The position numbers and the translations under genes were made by a program. Positions 10,012-18,902 of a stretch of 22,982 nt of DNA are shown one piece after another. The stretch spans positions 1-22,982 of the forward strand of contig JANBPK010001018.1 in the NCBI GenBank assembly GCA_027579435.1, written 5' to 3'. This DNA comes from Candolleomyces eurysporus. Lineage: Eukaryota > Basidiomycota > Agaricomycetes > Agaricales > Psathyrellaceae. The notes under the pieces are model-generated. The model was given only the letters and a program-made list of their open reading frames with translations, did not search any database and was not told the origin of the DNA. The first letter of the stretch is position 1, and each line of letters begins with the position of its first letter.

Positions 10012-10029
10012 TGGAGCCCACCGCGAGGG
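10012..10029 (+). promoter_or_regulatory. Candidate tRNA primer-binding site
   Basis: TGGAGCCCACCGCGAGGG begins with TGG, complementary to the tRNA CCA tail, 5 nt after the inferred LTR end, where minus-strand DNA synthesis would start. The next base implies a tRNA with U at the discriminator position. That is typical of tRNA-Cys, but I cannot check the tRNA sequence. Confidence 0.45.
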
Positions 10030-10124
10030 GGAGTCTTAAAGGATCAATTGACTTCGGTTTTATTGTTTCTACGACTTGCCTTTGCGCCACCCAGTCTTAA
10101 TAAGACTATCATTCAGTTCGCGAA

Positions 10125-12104
10125 GTGCGAAAAGTCATCATTCCGCCTCTCAAAGCGAGTGATCTCGTAAAGAAACAGAAAGGAAAGCGACGAGAAGAAG
10201 CTACAACTTCAGATCACCGTTCTGAGTCTCTAGAAGTCGATCATTTTACTTCGAGAACTCAAGGAAGAAGTACAGCTAATTCTCGAAGGGCAGGACTATC
10301 GCCTGGCATCCCTACTGTGTATCCCAGAGACATTCATTCAGTTAAGCGTGCGCTTAAAGAGACAGCAGAACGCGCCCTACAAAGCGCAGATAACCTATCA
10401 ACTTCGTTAGACGAAATCGAGGAGATTGCACATAATCTTACCTCAAATATCCGTTCAGTAGAACAAGAGAGACCAAGCCAAGAGACCACGAGCTCTCGGC
10501 CCCATAGAAAAGAAAGAACTAGAACTTCACGAAGGCCAGTTCGCTTCGGAGAAATGGCTGAAATTCTAGATCCCGAGATCATGGTAGGAGATGGACTCGA
10601 GAGCATGCCTACAGGCAAACAGTTCCCTCCCAACTATGCATCGAATCGTCCGCGCTACGAGAAATCGCGAATCTTGGATTACATTCAAGAATGTGAGGAA
10701 GTAATGGCACAGAACAAAGTAGAGACAGACAGGATCAGGAAGAAGATTTTGTGCTACTACCTTACTTACACAGAGAGACAAGTCTGGATTCAGATGGACA
10801 AATACAAGACTGGGACTTATGAACAGTTCAAAAGCCAAGTTCTCGGATTCCATCCTGAAGCCTTAAGACAAGCCAAGGGTGATATCTCCCACCTGAGGAT
10901 CGTTTGTGTACCTTATGTGGGTACTAAGCGAAAACATTACGATTCGTTGATTGAATTCCATCTGAAGTTCAGACATGAGGCTGGGAAGTTAGAGAACACG
11001 ATTGTGAGCAATCGAGAGTTAGCCGAATTGTACTTAGGCACTCTTGATGAGGATTTCCGCGATCAAGTTCTCGAAGCTTTAGCGCTTGAGAATGGGAATG
11101 ACAAAGAAAAGGACTTAGTTCGGGGAGCGGAACCCTTGAAGTGGGGCAAGTACCTAGAGAAAGCAGAGCACCTCGCGAACGTGAGGAAGCAGTTTTCCGA
11201 TGGATTCAACTTCGAGAGGCAACTTGGGAGCGTTCTACCCAAGCCCTTTTCCTTCACGAACCGAGCCGCAGTTCCAGAAGCTCCGTCTGGGCCTTCTGTC
11301 CCTAAAGAAAGTGCGCCCCCTGTCGTCAAGAAGGAACTTGACGAGGATCGCTTATTGCAGCGTTTCCATTCGATGTTGAACGAGAAGTTCAACGAGTACG
11401 ATCATAAGAACGAGCGTTTCTTTGATGAAGTGAGGAATACCAAGGACAAGATGGACATCATGCTGAGGAATCTGCACAACTTCTCGCTAAATCAGCAGAG
11501 TCGTCCTCAGAGGCCTCCACCGCCGCCCATGATGAACCAAAGTTCGCGAACTCCGATCTGTTACTATTGCAATCAACCAGGTCATTACCTGAACAACTGT
11601 TTGGCTCGCGATGCTCATTTGCAAGCTGGCAAAATTCAAGTCAGACCGGAGGGCCTATTCACTTCTGATGGAAGGCGCCTCGTTCAGAATGAGAAAGAAA
11701 GCATGCGCGAATATGTGGACAAATATGTGACTGGAGCGGTACAGAATATGCAAGGAATGTATGACGAGGACGAATATTCTAGGCAGCAGTTCAACTATAA
11801 CTATGCCCCAGANGNGGAATCGGTGACTCGTGAAGAGTTNCGACAATTGCAGGCTGCTATCGAGAGCCTCGCGAACAANCNNTCNTCTTCGCGAACGCCT
11901 TTGCCACCTCAGACGCAACAGTTCGTCCAAAATCAGGAGCCGGAGCGCGACTCTGGTTTAAATCAAATTCNTCGCGAACAAGAACGNATGAGCAGGGTAA
12001 TGTCTCAGATGGTGGAGACTTTGGATGACCTCAAGGGGAGGAGCCAGTTTGTTGCTACACGAACCACTCCTAGCTCTTTCGATGAGGATTTTCAAGAGGA
12101 CTGA
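10125..12104 (+). CDS. gag: Gag polyprotein of the gypsy element
   Basis: Structural protein that would form the virus-like particle and package element RNA. The frame is open from 10104 and runs to TGA at 12102-12104. The first ATG is only at 10554 (MAEILDPEIM), yet the 140 codons before it look coding (RALKETAERALQSADN, charged helix), and the GTG at 10125 is not a credible eukaryotic start. Translation may begin at 10554, at a non-AUG codon, or after splicing of a short leader exon (a possible TTCAG acceptor lies at 10112-10116). Capsid-like helices follow (about residues 180-340: IRKKILCYYLTYTERQVWIQ and HYDSLIEFHLKFRHEAGKL), then a Pro-rich linker and a CCHC zinc knuckle, CYYCNQPGHYLNNC, near residues 479-492. 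Several Ns lie at 11813-11988. It ends with a 19-nt overlap with the next frame. Confidence 0.82.
   Translation: MRKVIIPPLKASDLVKKQKGKRREEATTSDHRSESLEVDHFTSRTQGRSTANSRRAGLSPGIPTVYPRDIHSVKRALKETAERALQSADNLSTSLDEIEEIAHNLTSNIRSVEQERPSQETTSSRPHRKERTRTSRRPVRFGEMAEILDPEIMVGDGLESMPTGKQFPPNYASNRPRYEKSRILDYIQECEEVMAQNKVETDRIRKKILCYYLTYTERQVWIQMDKYKTGTYEQFKSQVLGFHPEALRQAKGDISHLRIVCVPYVGTKRKHYDSLIEFHLKFRHEAGKLENTIVSNRELAELYLGTLDEDFRDQVLEALALENGNDKEKDLVRGAEPLKWGKYLEKAEHLANVRKQFSDGFNFERQLGSVLPKPFSFTNRAAVPEAPSGPSVPKESAPPVVKKELDEDRLLQRFHSMLNEKFNEYDHKNERFFDEVRNTKDKMDIMLRNLHNFSLNQQSRPQRPPPPPMMNQSSRTPICYYCNQPGHYLNNCLARDAHLQAGKIQVRPEGLFTSDGRRLVQNEKESMREYVDKYVTGAVQNMQGMYDEDEYSRQQFNYNYAPXXESVTREEXRQLQAAIESLANXXXSSRTPLPPQTQQFVQNQEPERDSGLNQIXREQEXMSRVMSQMVETLDDLKGRSQFVATRTTPSSFDEDFQED
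12086..12092 (+). promoter_or_regulatory. Candidate -1 frameshift heptamer at gag/pro
   Basis: G GAT TTT in the gag frame lies 9 nt before the gag stop. The -1 frame is open only from this very point (a TGA in that frame ends at 12085) and continues to 12304, so a -1 shift would have to happen in this 19-nt overlap. The heptamer is near-canonical, not perfect (GGA in place of XXX). A 7-bp GC-rich hairpin (TGCCGCG 12118-12124 with CGCGGCA 12143-12149) lies downstream, but 25 nt away. Confidence 0.45.
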
Positions 12105-13437
12105 GGAAGGATACCTCTGCCGCGCGAAAAACCCCGGTTGGTCGCGGCAAGCAGGTTCCGGAGGCCACTCGGAGAAAACCCAACCCTGTAAATATAGAAA
12201 GCGAGTCTGAAGAAGAAGAAATTGTCGAAAAGCAAACGAGAAANGAGTCTGTGGGGGANANACAATTGAGAAGTCTACGAAAGGAGTTCGTTTCAGAGAG
12301 CCGGTAGTGGAGCAGCCCAAGAAGAAGTTACCAGAAAGACCCTTCGTCATGGTGCCGCCGCTGAGAACTAAACCGCTCGCTCCTTTTGGAGAACAACTTC
12401 GCGAAGAGGCCAGGACCACTAGGCCTACTTCAAGTTCCCTTCCTGTACTCGAGAAAAACCAATCATATCGAAATCGTGCACCTATTGAAGATGAAGAAGC
12501 GTTGAGANGAATTGTAGANGAGCTGATCAATACCAAGTTCACTACGAGCTTGAAAGATCTGGCTAGTGTTTCTGCTCCTGCCAGGGAGTACTTAAAGAAG
12601 TTGATCACACGNAGAAAAGTGGCTCGNNAAGAAGGAAAAGNGTCGGANTTGGAGTACCAGATTATTTCACTNATNGATTTGGTCTCACAAAGTCAAGAGG
12701 AAAAGATTGTTCAGTTCTTGAACCTCTTAGACGGCGACGAGATTTGCGAAGAAGAGACTGAAGTTCGGGAACTTGATCCAGAACCTGAACCAGTTGTTGT
12801 GAACACTTTTGTGCAGTTGGAAGACTTGCCTCATGCAGAAGTCTTTTGTGCTAAAGACTTACCTGGAATTCCAGATGGCGCGTTCGTGATGACAGACCCA
12901 GTCGAGCAGTATCTTCACTCACTTACTGAAGGGGAAGAGCCCCGTCCTATTCTTGTAGCTCGAGAATCTGTTGCTCTTAGAACAGTATTCCCGTTGATCC
13001 ATAAATCTGCACGAGCAGAAGTACTTCTAGATACTGGATCTCAAATCTGCTCGATCGATGCGGACGTAGCCCAAAACTTAGGCATTGCATGGGACCCAGA
13101 TATCGTCATCCATCTCCAGTCAGCAAATCGGACTGTCGAGAAGACGCTGGGCCTCGCAAAGATTGTTGAGTTTGATTTTGGAGGCGTGTTGGCCTACATT
13201 CAATTGCATATCATTCAACGACCTGCTTACAGTGTTTTGCTGGGTAGACCTTTCGACGTCGCCATGAGTAGCGAAGTCTCCAACAAGACTAATGGGGATC
13301 AGTTCTTAACTTTGAAGGACCCCAATACTGGCAAGCGGCTTACTATTCCTACGTTCGCGAAGGGAAAACCGCCGCCTCACATACAAAAAGAACTATGGAA
13401 TCAGGAGGAGCGAAATTTTCGAGCCTCGAGGATTTGA
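12086..13437 (+). CDS. Aspartic protease region (pro), entered by -1 frameshift
   Basis: It encodes the retropepsin that would cleave the polyprotein. The frame opens at 12086 (KDTSAARKTPVGRGKQVPEA, then an acidic SESEEEEIVEK) and closes at 12305-12307. The next frame, open from 12211, carries on with KSTKGVRFREPVVEQPKKK and runs to TGA at 13435-13437. The two overlap exactly where Ns occur (12244, 12259, 12261), so the step between them is probably a sequence error and the protein is one unit. More Ns at 12508-12674 hide residues. The catalytic motif LLDTGSQICSID starts near 13024 (Asp at 13030-13032) and the second retropepsin signature VLLGRPF is near 13234. The C-terminus overlaps pol by about 40 nt. 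There is no ATG start consistent with separate translation. Confidence 0.75.
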
Positions 13438-16400
13438 TTCACGAGGATCAAGGAGAAGTGGGACTCGTCCTCGAGCGAGATGAAGTAACAGGCGAGATGT
13501 CCTTTACCCACATGTTTACAGCAGAAAATCATACATTTACACAAAAAGAGTTGCAGTTAGCGTATGTTCAGATGGCGATGCAAGGAATGGAGTTAGACAC
13601 AGAGGAGAAGAAGTTAGCAAGTTCGCGCTTACAAACGTATCTTTGTGAAGTTCGAGAAGAGGTCGCGGACCCAACCGTAGTCTTCCAGCAGCAAGAGGCT
13701 AGCCCTAACACTGCCCCAACCGGCTCGTCTCAGGATAAAAAGGCGAAGGCAAAGATGAAAGGCGTCTCTACTGGGACTAAGTACAAGAAGGTGGCGGATA
13801 AAGTGAAGCCAGTGCTCGGGAACCTCGACGAAAAGTTCAGAATAGTTCACGAGATCCAGGGTGACCCTTTGGCTGACCTCCCAAAGCTACCAACAAATCC
13901 CCAGGAGTTTATACCCACTGGAAGATACACAGAAGAGCGTAAGAAAGCGATGGACAAACTTCATCAAGGCCCCTTCTTATGGCCTGAAGAAAGAAAACTA
14001 CTTCACGAATTTGTGGGCATCCATAATACAGCCTTCGCTTGGGATGATACAGAAAGAGGGAGTTTCAAACCTGAATACTTTCCCCCTATTGTTATCCCAA
14101 CGGTCGCGCATGTTCCTTGGGTACTTAAGAATAGACCAGTGCCACCTGGACTTTATGACAGAATTTGCGAGTTGATCAGAAACAAGATTGAGGCTGGAGT
14201 TTATGAACCCTTGAATTCTTCCTATAGATCGAGATGGTTCTGCGTGTTGAAGAAAGATGGCGAAAGTTTGCGAATTGTGCATAGTCTTGAGCCTCTAAAC
14301 AAGGTTACTATTGCGCATTCAGGAGTTCCACCTGCTACGGAAGACTTAGCTGCTAAATTTGCAGGTCGCGCATGCGGAGGATGTCTAGATTTATATGTCG
14401 GCTATGATGAGCGACTTCTAGCTCCTGAGTCCCGAGATTTGACAACTTTTCAGACACCTTTTGGCGCGATGAGGCTCGTGACTTTACCAATGGGATGGGC
14501 CAATTCAGTACCCATTTTTCATGATGATGTTACCCACATTTGGCAGCCAGAGATTCCCGAAGTAACTTGGCCGTTTCTCGATGATGTACCAGTTGGAGGT
14601 CCGAGGACTCGGTATGAAACCAAGGGTGGTGGCTATGAGACGATTCCAGAGAATTCAGGAATCCGAAGATTTGTCTGGGAACACTTTGAGAATTTGAATC
14701 GAGTGGTCCAGCGCATGAAGTATTGTGGAGGAACCTTTTCAGGAAAGAAATCGGTTCTCTGCGCGGAAGAGTTTGTAGTGGTAGGCCACTTATGCACATA
14801 TGAAGGAAGGAAGCCAATTCCCGAACGTGTCGAAGTTATACAACGATGGGGACCATGTATGTCTGTGTCCGATGTGAGATCCTTCTTAGGAACCATCGGA
14901 ACCTTCCGGATCTTTATCAAAGACTTCGCAAAGCGAGCAGAACCCATTCAACGCTTGACACGAAAAGAAACGCACTTCAAATGGGAGGAGGAACAAGAGT
15001 TAGCTATGGAAGACCTGAAGAAAGCAGTTCGCGAAGCGCCGTGCTTGCGATCGCTCGATTACGACATCGATACTGAGATTAAACTCTCAGTAGATACCTC
15101 CTATATTGCCATCGGATGGTATATCAGCCAACAAGACGCCGAGGACTTCAAGAAGTGGTGGTACGCTCGTTTCGGGTCAACCCTGCTGACGCCTCGCGAA
15201 GCTCGTTATTCACAACCGAAACGCGAACTCTTCGGTTTGATGCGTGCTCTTGATGAAAACAAATATTGGTTGATCGGCTGTCGACGATTGGTAGTGGAGA
15301 CGGATGCTCAGTACATTGAAGGGATGCTTAACAACCCTGAAGATGGACCCAACTGTACAATCAACAGATGGATAGAGCAGATTTTGATGTATCATTTCGA
15401 GTTAAGACATGTAGCAGGAAAGACCTTTGCAGCAGATGGTCTGTCAAGAAGGACAAAGCAGCCAGGAGATCCAGATCCAAAACCTTGGGACCACTCCTAT
15501 GAGGATCATGACGGTCTCAGAGGATATACCAAGCCTCACGAAGAGGATCCTGAGCCTTTGGACTTTGAAGAATTTAAGAGAGAAATAGACACGAGAGGAG
15601 GTTATGCTCAGACGTCACTAGCTTCGCGAAGAGACCTCGAATTAGAACTCTTTGACAATGAACTTTCGCAACTCTTGATCTTGGAGAACGGAGTTCGAGA
15701 AGCGGAGAAGACTGAAAGACAACAAATGGTGAACGTCGAGATGCTTCCAGACCTGAGTCTGAAGGAAGACCCGGACACTGTTGAAGAATACGATGAGGAG
15801 AGAAGGGCAAACTGGGCCAGAAAGTTGGATGAGCGACTTCCTAAGATACAGAAGTGGTTGCAAGGGCCGCTCTCGAGACCTGAAGGAATTGAACCTAAGG
15901 ACTTCGGGAAGTGGGTTCGCGAGTGTAGCCATTTCTACGAAAAGGAAAATAAGTTGTATCGTCGACAAGCTGGTTTCCCTCAGATCGTAGTAGCGATGGA
16001 ACACAGGATGTACATGATGAGATCTGCTCACGATGCGTTGGGACACAGAGGGGCTTGGGCCACGACCCAGTTCTTAGCGAAGCGGTTCTGGTGGCCGGAT
16101 TTAGAAGGAGACGTCGCTTGGTACTGCAGAACATGTCATGTATGCCAGTTGCGTACAAAAATGCTCCTGAAGATCCCGCCACGAGTTACAGAGACCCCTT
16201 CAATTTTCCAAGTGTTGCATGCGGATGTCTTACACATGACACCCGCTAGTAATGGCTGCAAGTATATAGTCCATGGCCGTTGTGCATTGACTAGCTGGGC
16301 AGAGGGCAGACCACTTCGCGAAGACAACGGTGCGGCAATTGGGGCATGGCTGCTCGAAATAATAACGCGCTGGGGTTGCATGCGAGAAATCGTAACGGAC

Positions 16401-17222
16401 AATGGAGGGTCCTTCGAGAAGGCAACGGCGTGGCTCACGAAGAAATATGGCATTAAGGGGATCAAGATTTCACCCTATAACTCTCAAGCCAATGGGCGAA
16501 TAGAGAGACCGCACTATGATCTTCGGGACATGTTGTTCAAGGCCACAAGGACAAAGACGAGTCAGTGGTTCTGGTACTTCCCTCATGTGTTATGGGCGGA
16601 CCGGATCACTTCGCGAAGACGCTTTGGTGTTTCTCCGTTCTTTATTGTAACAGGAGCTGAACCAGTGGTGCCTCTAGACATTCAGGAAGCCACCTGGTTA
16701 GTAGAACCACCTAGCGGTCCCCTTACAACCGAGGAACTCATTGGCCAGCGAGCCAAGGCCTTAGCGAAGCATCGTGATCTAGTTGAGGAGATGAGAAGTA
16801 AAGTGGACAAGGAGAAACGTGATCGGGTCGCGAAGTATGAGAAAGAGCACGCTGCAGTAATCAAAGACTATCGCTTCAAGAGGGGTGATTTGGTTCTGCT
16901 CAGGAATACGAGCATCGAGAAAAGCCTGGATAAGAAGATGAAACCTAGGTATCTTGGTCCCTTAGTAGTGGTGTCAAGGAATAGGGGAGGTGCTTATATT
17001 CTGGCTGAATTGGATGGCACAGTGTTACAGTCGCCTTCAGCAGCTTTTAGAGTAATCCCTTACCACGCCAGAAAGAGGATCGAGCTCCCTCCCAATGTTC
17101 ACGAATTCATTGACATATCGGTGAAGTCTCTTCGTGAGATGAGAGAGTCAAAAGACGATGGTGACATGGAAGATTTAGCATTCAGAGGCATGCCTGAAAG
17201 TTCGCGAACTACGAATAAGTAA
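13395..17222 (+). CDS. pol: Pol polyprotein: reverse transcriptase, RNase H, integrase
   Basis: This frame has an ATG at 13395 but is probably translated by -1 frameshift at 13413, so the mature product is part of Gag-Pro-Pol. Of 1275 codons, RT spans about 240-460 with YRSRWFCVLKKDG (277-289), catalytic Asp332 in LDLYVGYD and FLDD at 394-397, the counterpart of YxDD. RNase H spans about 555-690: Asp567 (SVDTS), Glu611, Asp637 (ETDAQ), Asp681 (AADGLSR). Integrase has an HHCC finger (H879, H884, C914, C917), a catalytic core with Asp944, Asp1002 (TDNGGSF) and Glu1037 (SQANGRIER), and a GPY/F-like module (MKPRYLGPLVVV, about 1182-1193). No chromodomain follows. No stops, frameshifts or missing catalytic residues are seen, so this frame looks intact. 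The gene is followed within 25 nt by a polypurine tract. Confidence 0.95.
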   Translation: MESGGAKFSSLEDLIHEDQGEVGLVLERDEVTGEMSFTHMFTAENHTFTQKELQLAYVQMAMQGMELDTEEKKLASSRLQTYLCEVREEVADPTVVFQQQEASPNTAPTGSSQDKKAKAKMKGVSTGTKYKKVADKVKPVLGNLDEKFRIVHEIQGDPLADLPKLPTNPQEFIPTGRYTEERKKAMDKLHQGPFLWPEERKLLHEFVGIHNTAFAWDDTERGSFKPEYFPPIVIPTVAHVPWVLKNRPVPPGLYDRICELIRNKIEAGVYEPLNSSYRSRWFCVLKKDGESLRIVHSLEPLNKVTIAHSGVPPATEDLAAKFAGRACGGCLDLYVGYDERLLAPESRDLTTFQTPFGAMRLVTLPMGWANSVPIFHDDVTHIWQPEIPEVTWPFLDDVPVGGPRTRYETKGGGYETIPENSGIRRFVWEHFENLNRVVQRMKYCGGTFSGKKSVLCAEEFVVVGHLCTYEGRKPIPERVEVIQRWGPCMSVSDVRSFLGTIGTFRIFIKDFAKRAEPIQRLTRKETHFKWEEEQELAMEDLKKAVREAPCLRSLDYDIDTEIKLSVDTSYIAIGWYISQQDAEDFKKWWYARFGSTLLTPREARYSQPKRELFGLMRALDENKYWLIGCRRLVVETDAQYIEGMLNNPEDGPNCTINRWIEQILMYHFELRHVAGKTFAADGLSRRTKQPGDPDPKPWDHSYEDHDGLRGYTKPHEEDPEPLDFEEFKREIDTRGGYAQTSLASRRDLELELFDNELSQLLILENGVREAEKTERQQMVNVEMLPDLSLKEDPDTVEEYDEERRANWARKLDERLPKIQKWLQGPLSRPEGIEPKDFGKWVRECSHFYEKENKLYRRQAGFPQIVVAMEHRMYMMRSAHDALGHRGAWATTQFLAKRFWWPDLEGDVAWYCRTCHVCQLRTKMLLKIPPRVTETPSIFQVLHADVLHMTPASNGCKYIVHGRCALTSWAEGRPLREDNGAAIGAWLLEIITRWGCMREIVTDNGGSFEKATAWLTKKYGIKGIKISPYNSQANGRIERPHYDLRDMLFKATRTKTSQWFWYFPHVLWADRITSRRRFGVSPFFIVTGAEPVVPLDIQEATWLVEPPSGPLTTEELIGQRAKALAKHRDLVEEMRSKVDKEKRDRVAKYEKEHAAVIKDYRFKRGDLVLLRNTSIEKSLDKKMKPRYLGPLVVVSRNRGGAYILAELDGTVLQSPSAAFRVIPYHARKRIELPPNVHEFIDISVKSLREMRESKDDGDMEDLAFRGMPESSRTTNK
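13413..13475 (+). promoter_or_regulatory. Programmed -1 frameshift signal at pro/pol
   Basis: The heptamer A AAT TTT (13413-13419) is read in the pro frame as cgA-AAT-TTT and fits X-XXY-YYZ. Slipping back one base enters the pol frame at KFSSLEDL. A 5-nt spacer is followed by CTCGAGGA (13425-13432), which pairs perfectly with TCCTCGAG (13468-13475), an 8-bp stem with a 35-nt loop. The site lies 16 nt before the pro stop, inside the 43-nt overlap. This is the standard layout of a -1 signal; frameshifting itself is inferred. Confidence 0.7.
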
Positions 17223-17245
17223 AGGTGCTGAGGACAGCATTTCTT

Positions 17246-17261
17246 TTAAGTCGGGGGGAGA
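17246..17261 (+). promoter_or_regulatory. First (internal) polypurine tract copy
   Basis: TTAAGTCGGGGGGAGA is identical to the tract that abuts the 3' LTR at 22510. It sits 23 nt after the pol stop. CTGAGGACAG precedes both copies (17228-17237 and 22492-22501). In an ordinary gypsy element the 3' LTR would begin here. Instead the antisense block follows. Confidence 0.75.
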
Positions 17262-17510
17262 GAAGTACGCTTCGTGAACTAGATTTTTCGCGGATTACCT
17301 TTGGAATCAGCCTTCAAGGCATAGAAAAACTCAAAAACAGGGGCAGTTTTAAAAGAAGGTAGACTTAAGAGAGTACTATGCGATTACAGAGGGCTAATGC
17401 AAAAAGTAGCTACTGTTTTCCATATTAGTAAGAGGGAGTTCAAGAAGTTGAAAGACGACGAGTTAAGAGTTCAAGAAAGTTAAAGAGAGACGTATTTGAG
17501 GGTATACATT
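17262..17510. other. Spacer between internal polypurine tract and antisense gene A
   Basis: No gene seen. It would hold the 3' end signals of the antisense gene that stops at 17511. Confidence 0.55.
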
Positions 17511-18840
17511 CTAAATCTCGATGGCGGGATCAAGAGGAATGATTTCGGGAGCCTCGGGAACTTCGGGAACCTTCTCAGAACAGAAGGTAGCCAAAGAGGA
17601 CTTGAGGGCCGCATATTCTTTGTTGAGGATCTCCCAATAGTTCGCGAAGATGTGGAGCTTGTGGATAACGGAAACCATCTCCAAACGAGTCTCGCTAATG
17701 GCACGACGAAGGGAATCTTCCTCCTGAGCACGCTCAGTGAAGTTCGCGATCGCACCATGAGTCTTAGCGAGGACCAAAGAGATAAACTCGTTGGAAATAG
17801 CCCTGTCATCGACTTCGAAAAGTTAGAAAAGTGACAAGAAGTGAATAAGAGAAACGACTTACTATACTCGAGCAAGCCACCATCGGGGAAAAGACGATGA
17901 GCAGTTCGCGAAATGGTAGAACCGGTGTCGATGGGAGGCAAGTCCCTCTCAGCGCGAGCCCGCTTCGAGTTCAAAGCCATAGACCTCAGGTAGGCAGGAG
18001 AACCAGTATCCATGCCAGGAACCGAGATATAATCCATCTTCCGAGTGGTAGGGACAGCTGGAGGAGCCGAGGCGCGCATAGAGGCCTTTCCCTAAGAGCA
18101 AAAGTTGGAGAGAAGACTTCGAGAAGAGTAGTGGGAACTTCACGAACCTTTCCGCGACCTTTAGAAGGAGTAGGCTCGGACATGGTCACATCGACATCAA
18201 CCACAGAGTTGTCGGTGGTGGACGGAGCGCCTCCAGACAAAGAATCAGAATCAGGACTATCGGAGAGTTCAATGACAGTACCAGAAGCTGAGAAAGCGAG
18301 GGTTCGCAAAGGCAGAATGTCAGACTTGAGAAGGTCGCGAGGAGGAAGATAAGGCGAACCGTTGTTCAAACCGCGACGAGCCTTGCTTTCGTTCTTGAGA
18401 TCGGTGGCCAAAGCCAGCACGGACTTCACGACCTCGCTAGGGAAGCTGATGTTGTGATCAGAGCACCAAGTCTGATGCGTGAAGATCACCGCGGAAGCCT
18501 GGCGAACGAAAGACACGAAGGTTGGGTCGGTCCTAAGGATTTCGACAGCCTTCGGTTCCCAGTCCTGGTTCGCGAAGTCAATAAGAGACGGATATCAAGG
18601 AAGGAGTAAAGGACGAACGTCGAACAGAAGGACTATGGCACGCAGGGCCGCCTTCATGAGGAAAACAGTCGACTTCGAGACCGCACCATCCGCCTGGAAC
18701 TCGGCACCAGCATCCTTGCGAAGCTGAACCAATTTCTTGGCTTCGGCGTTGATGACCTTCACAACCAGAGGCTCCTGACTTGCAAAGTCGAGAAGCACGG
18801 CGTCAGCATCGAGAGGAGGGGTAGTTTTCTTGGGAGGCAT
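17511..18840 (-). CDS. Antisense spliced gene A, ~389-aa protein of unknown function
   Basis: ATG at 18840-18838 (MPPKKTTPPLDADAVLLDFA). Inferred exons are 18840-18619, 18564-18148, 18091-17863 and 17812-17511, separated by introns of 54, 56 and 50 nt (GTTCGT...CCAG, GTTCGT...TTAG, GTAAGT...GAAG, the last with a CTAAC branch-like site). Together they give 1170 nt, exactly 390 codons including TAG. The first intron also removes an in-frame TGA (18597-18595). The product has a helical N-terminal half (NAEAKKLVQLRKDAGAEF, then SEVVKSVLALATDLKNES), a Ser/Asp linker with a SUMO-interaction-like VIELSDSPDSDS (about 171-182), a basic patch (NSKRARAERD) and a C-terminal helical region (EEDSLRRAISETRLEMVSVI). 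Upstream is a CATAAAAG TATA-like box (about 18895-18902) and a pyrimidine-rich leader. No family recognised. Confidence 0.65.
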
Positions 18841-18893
18841 GTTGGGAAAGTAAAGAATGAGAATGAGGGTGAAGAAAAACGGTCGGAAAAATT

Positions 18894-18902
18894 GGCTTTT
18901 AT
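18894..18902 (-). promoter_or_regulatory. TATA-like box of antisense gene A
   Basis: On the minus strand CATAAAAG lies about 55-60 nt before the ATG at 18840, followed by a C/T-rich stretch (TTCTTCACCCTCATTCTCAT) ending in CCAACATG. This is the arrangement expected of a short fungal promoter and leader. GTCGCGAAC, a variant of the dispersed palindrome, abuts it. Confidence 0.4.

Noticed and set aside
13395..13412. ATG at 13395 as the true start of an independent Pol protein
   Set aside because: The frame starts only 18 nt before a correctly phased slippery heptamer with a downstream stem, so frameshift entry explains the overlap better. Internal initiation is not excluded.
17262..17300. A relic LTR start after the internal polypurine tract
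   Set aside because: Only scattered bases (such as GTACGC and TAGA) resemble TGATACGCC...TAGA. Too weak to call.
18595..18597. In-frame TGA in antisense gene A, suggesting a pseudogene
   Set aside because: It lies inside a 54-nt, phase-0 GT-AG intron candidate whose 5' end GTTCGT matches that of the next intron, which the frame requires. A CGA-to-TGA CpG mutation remains the alternative.
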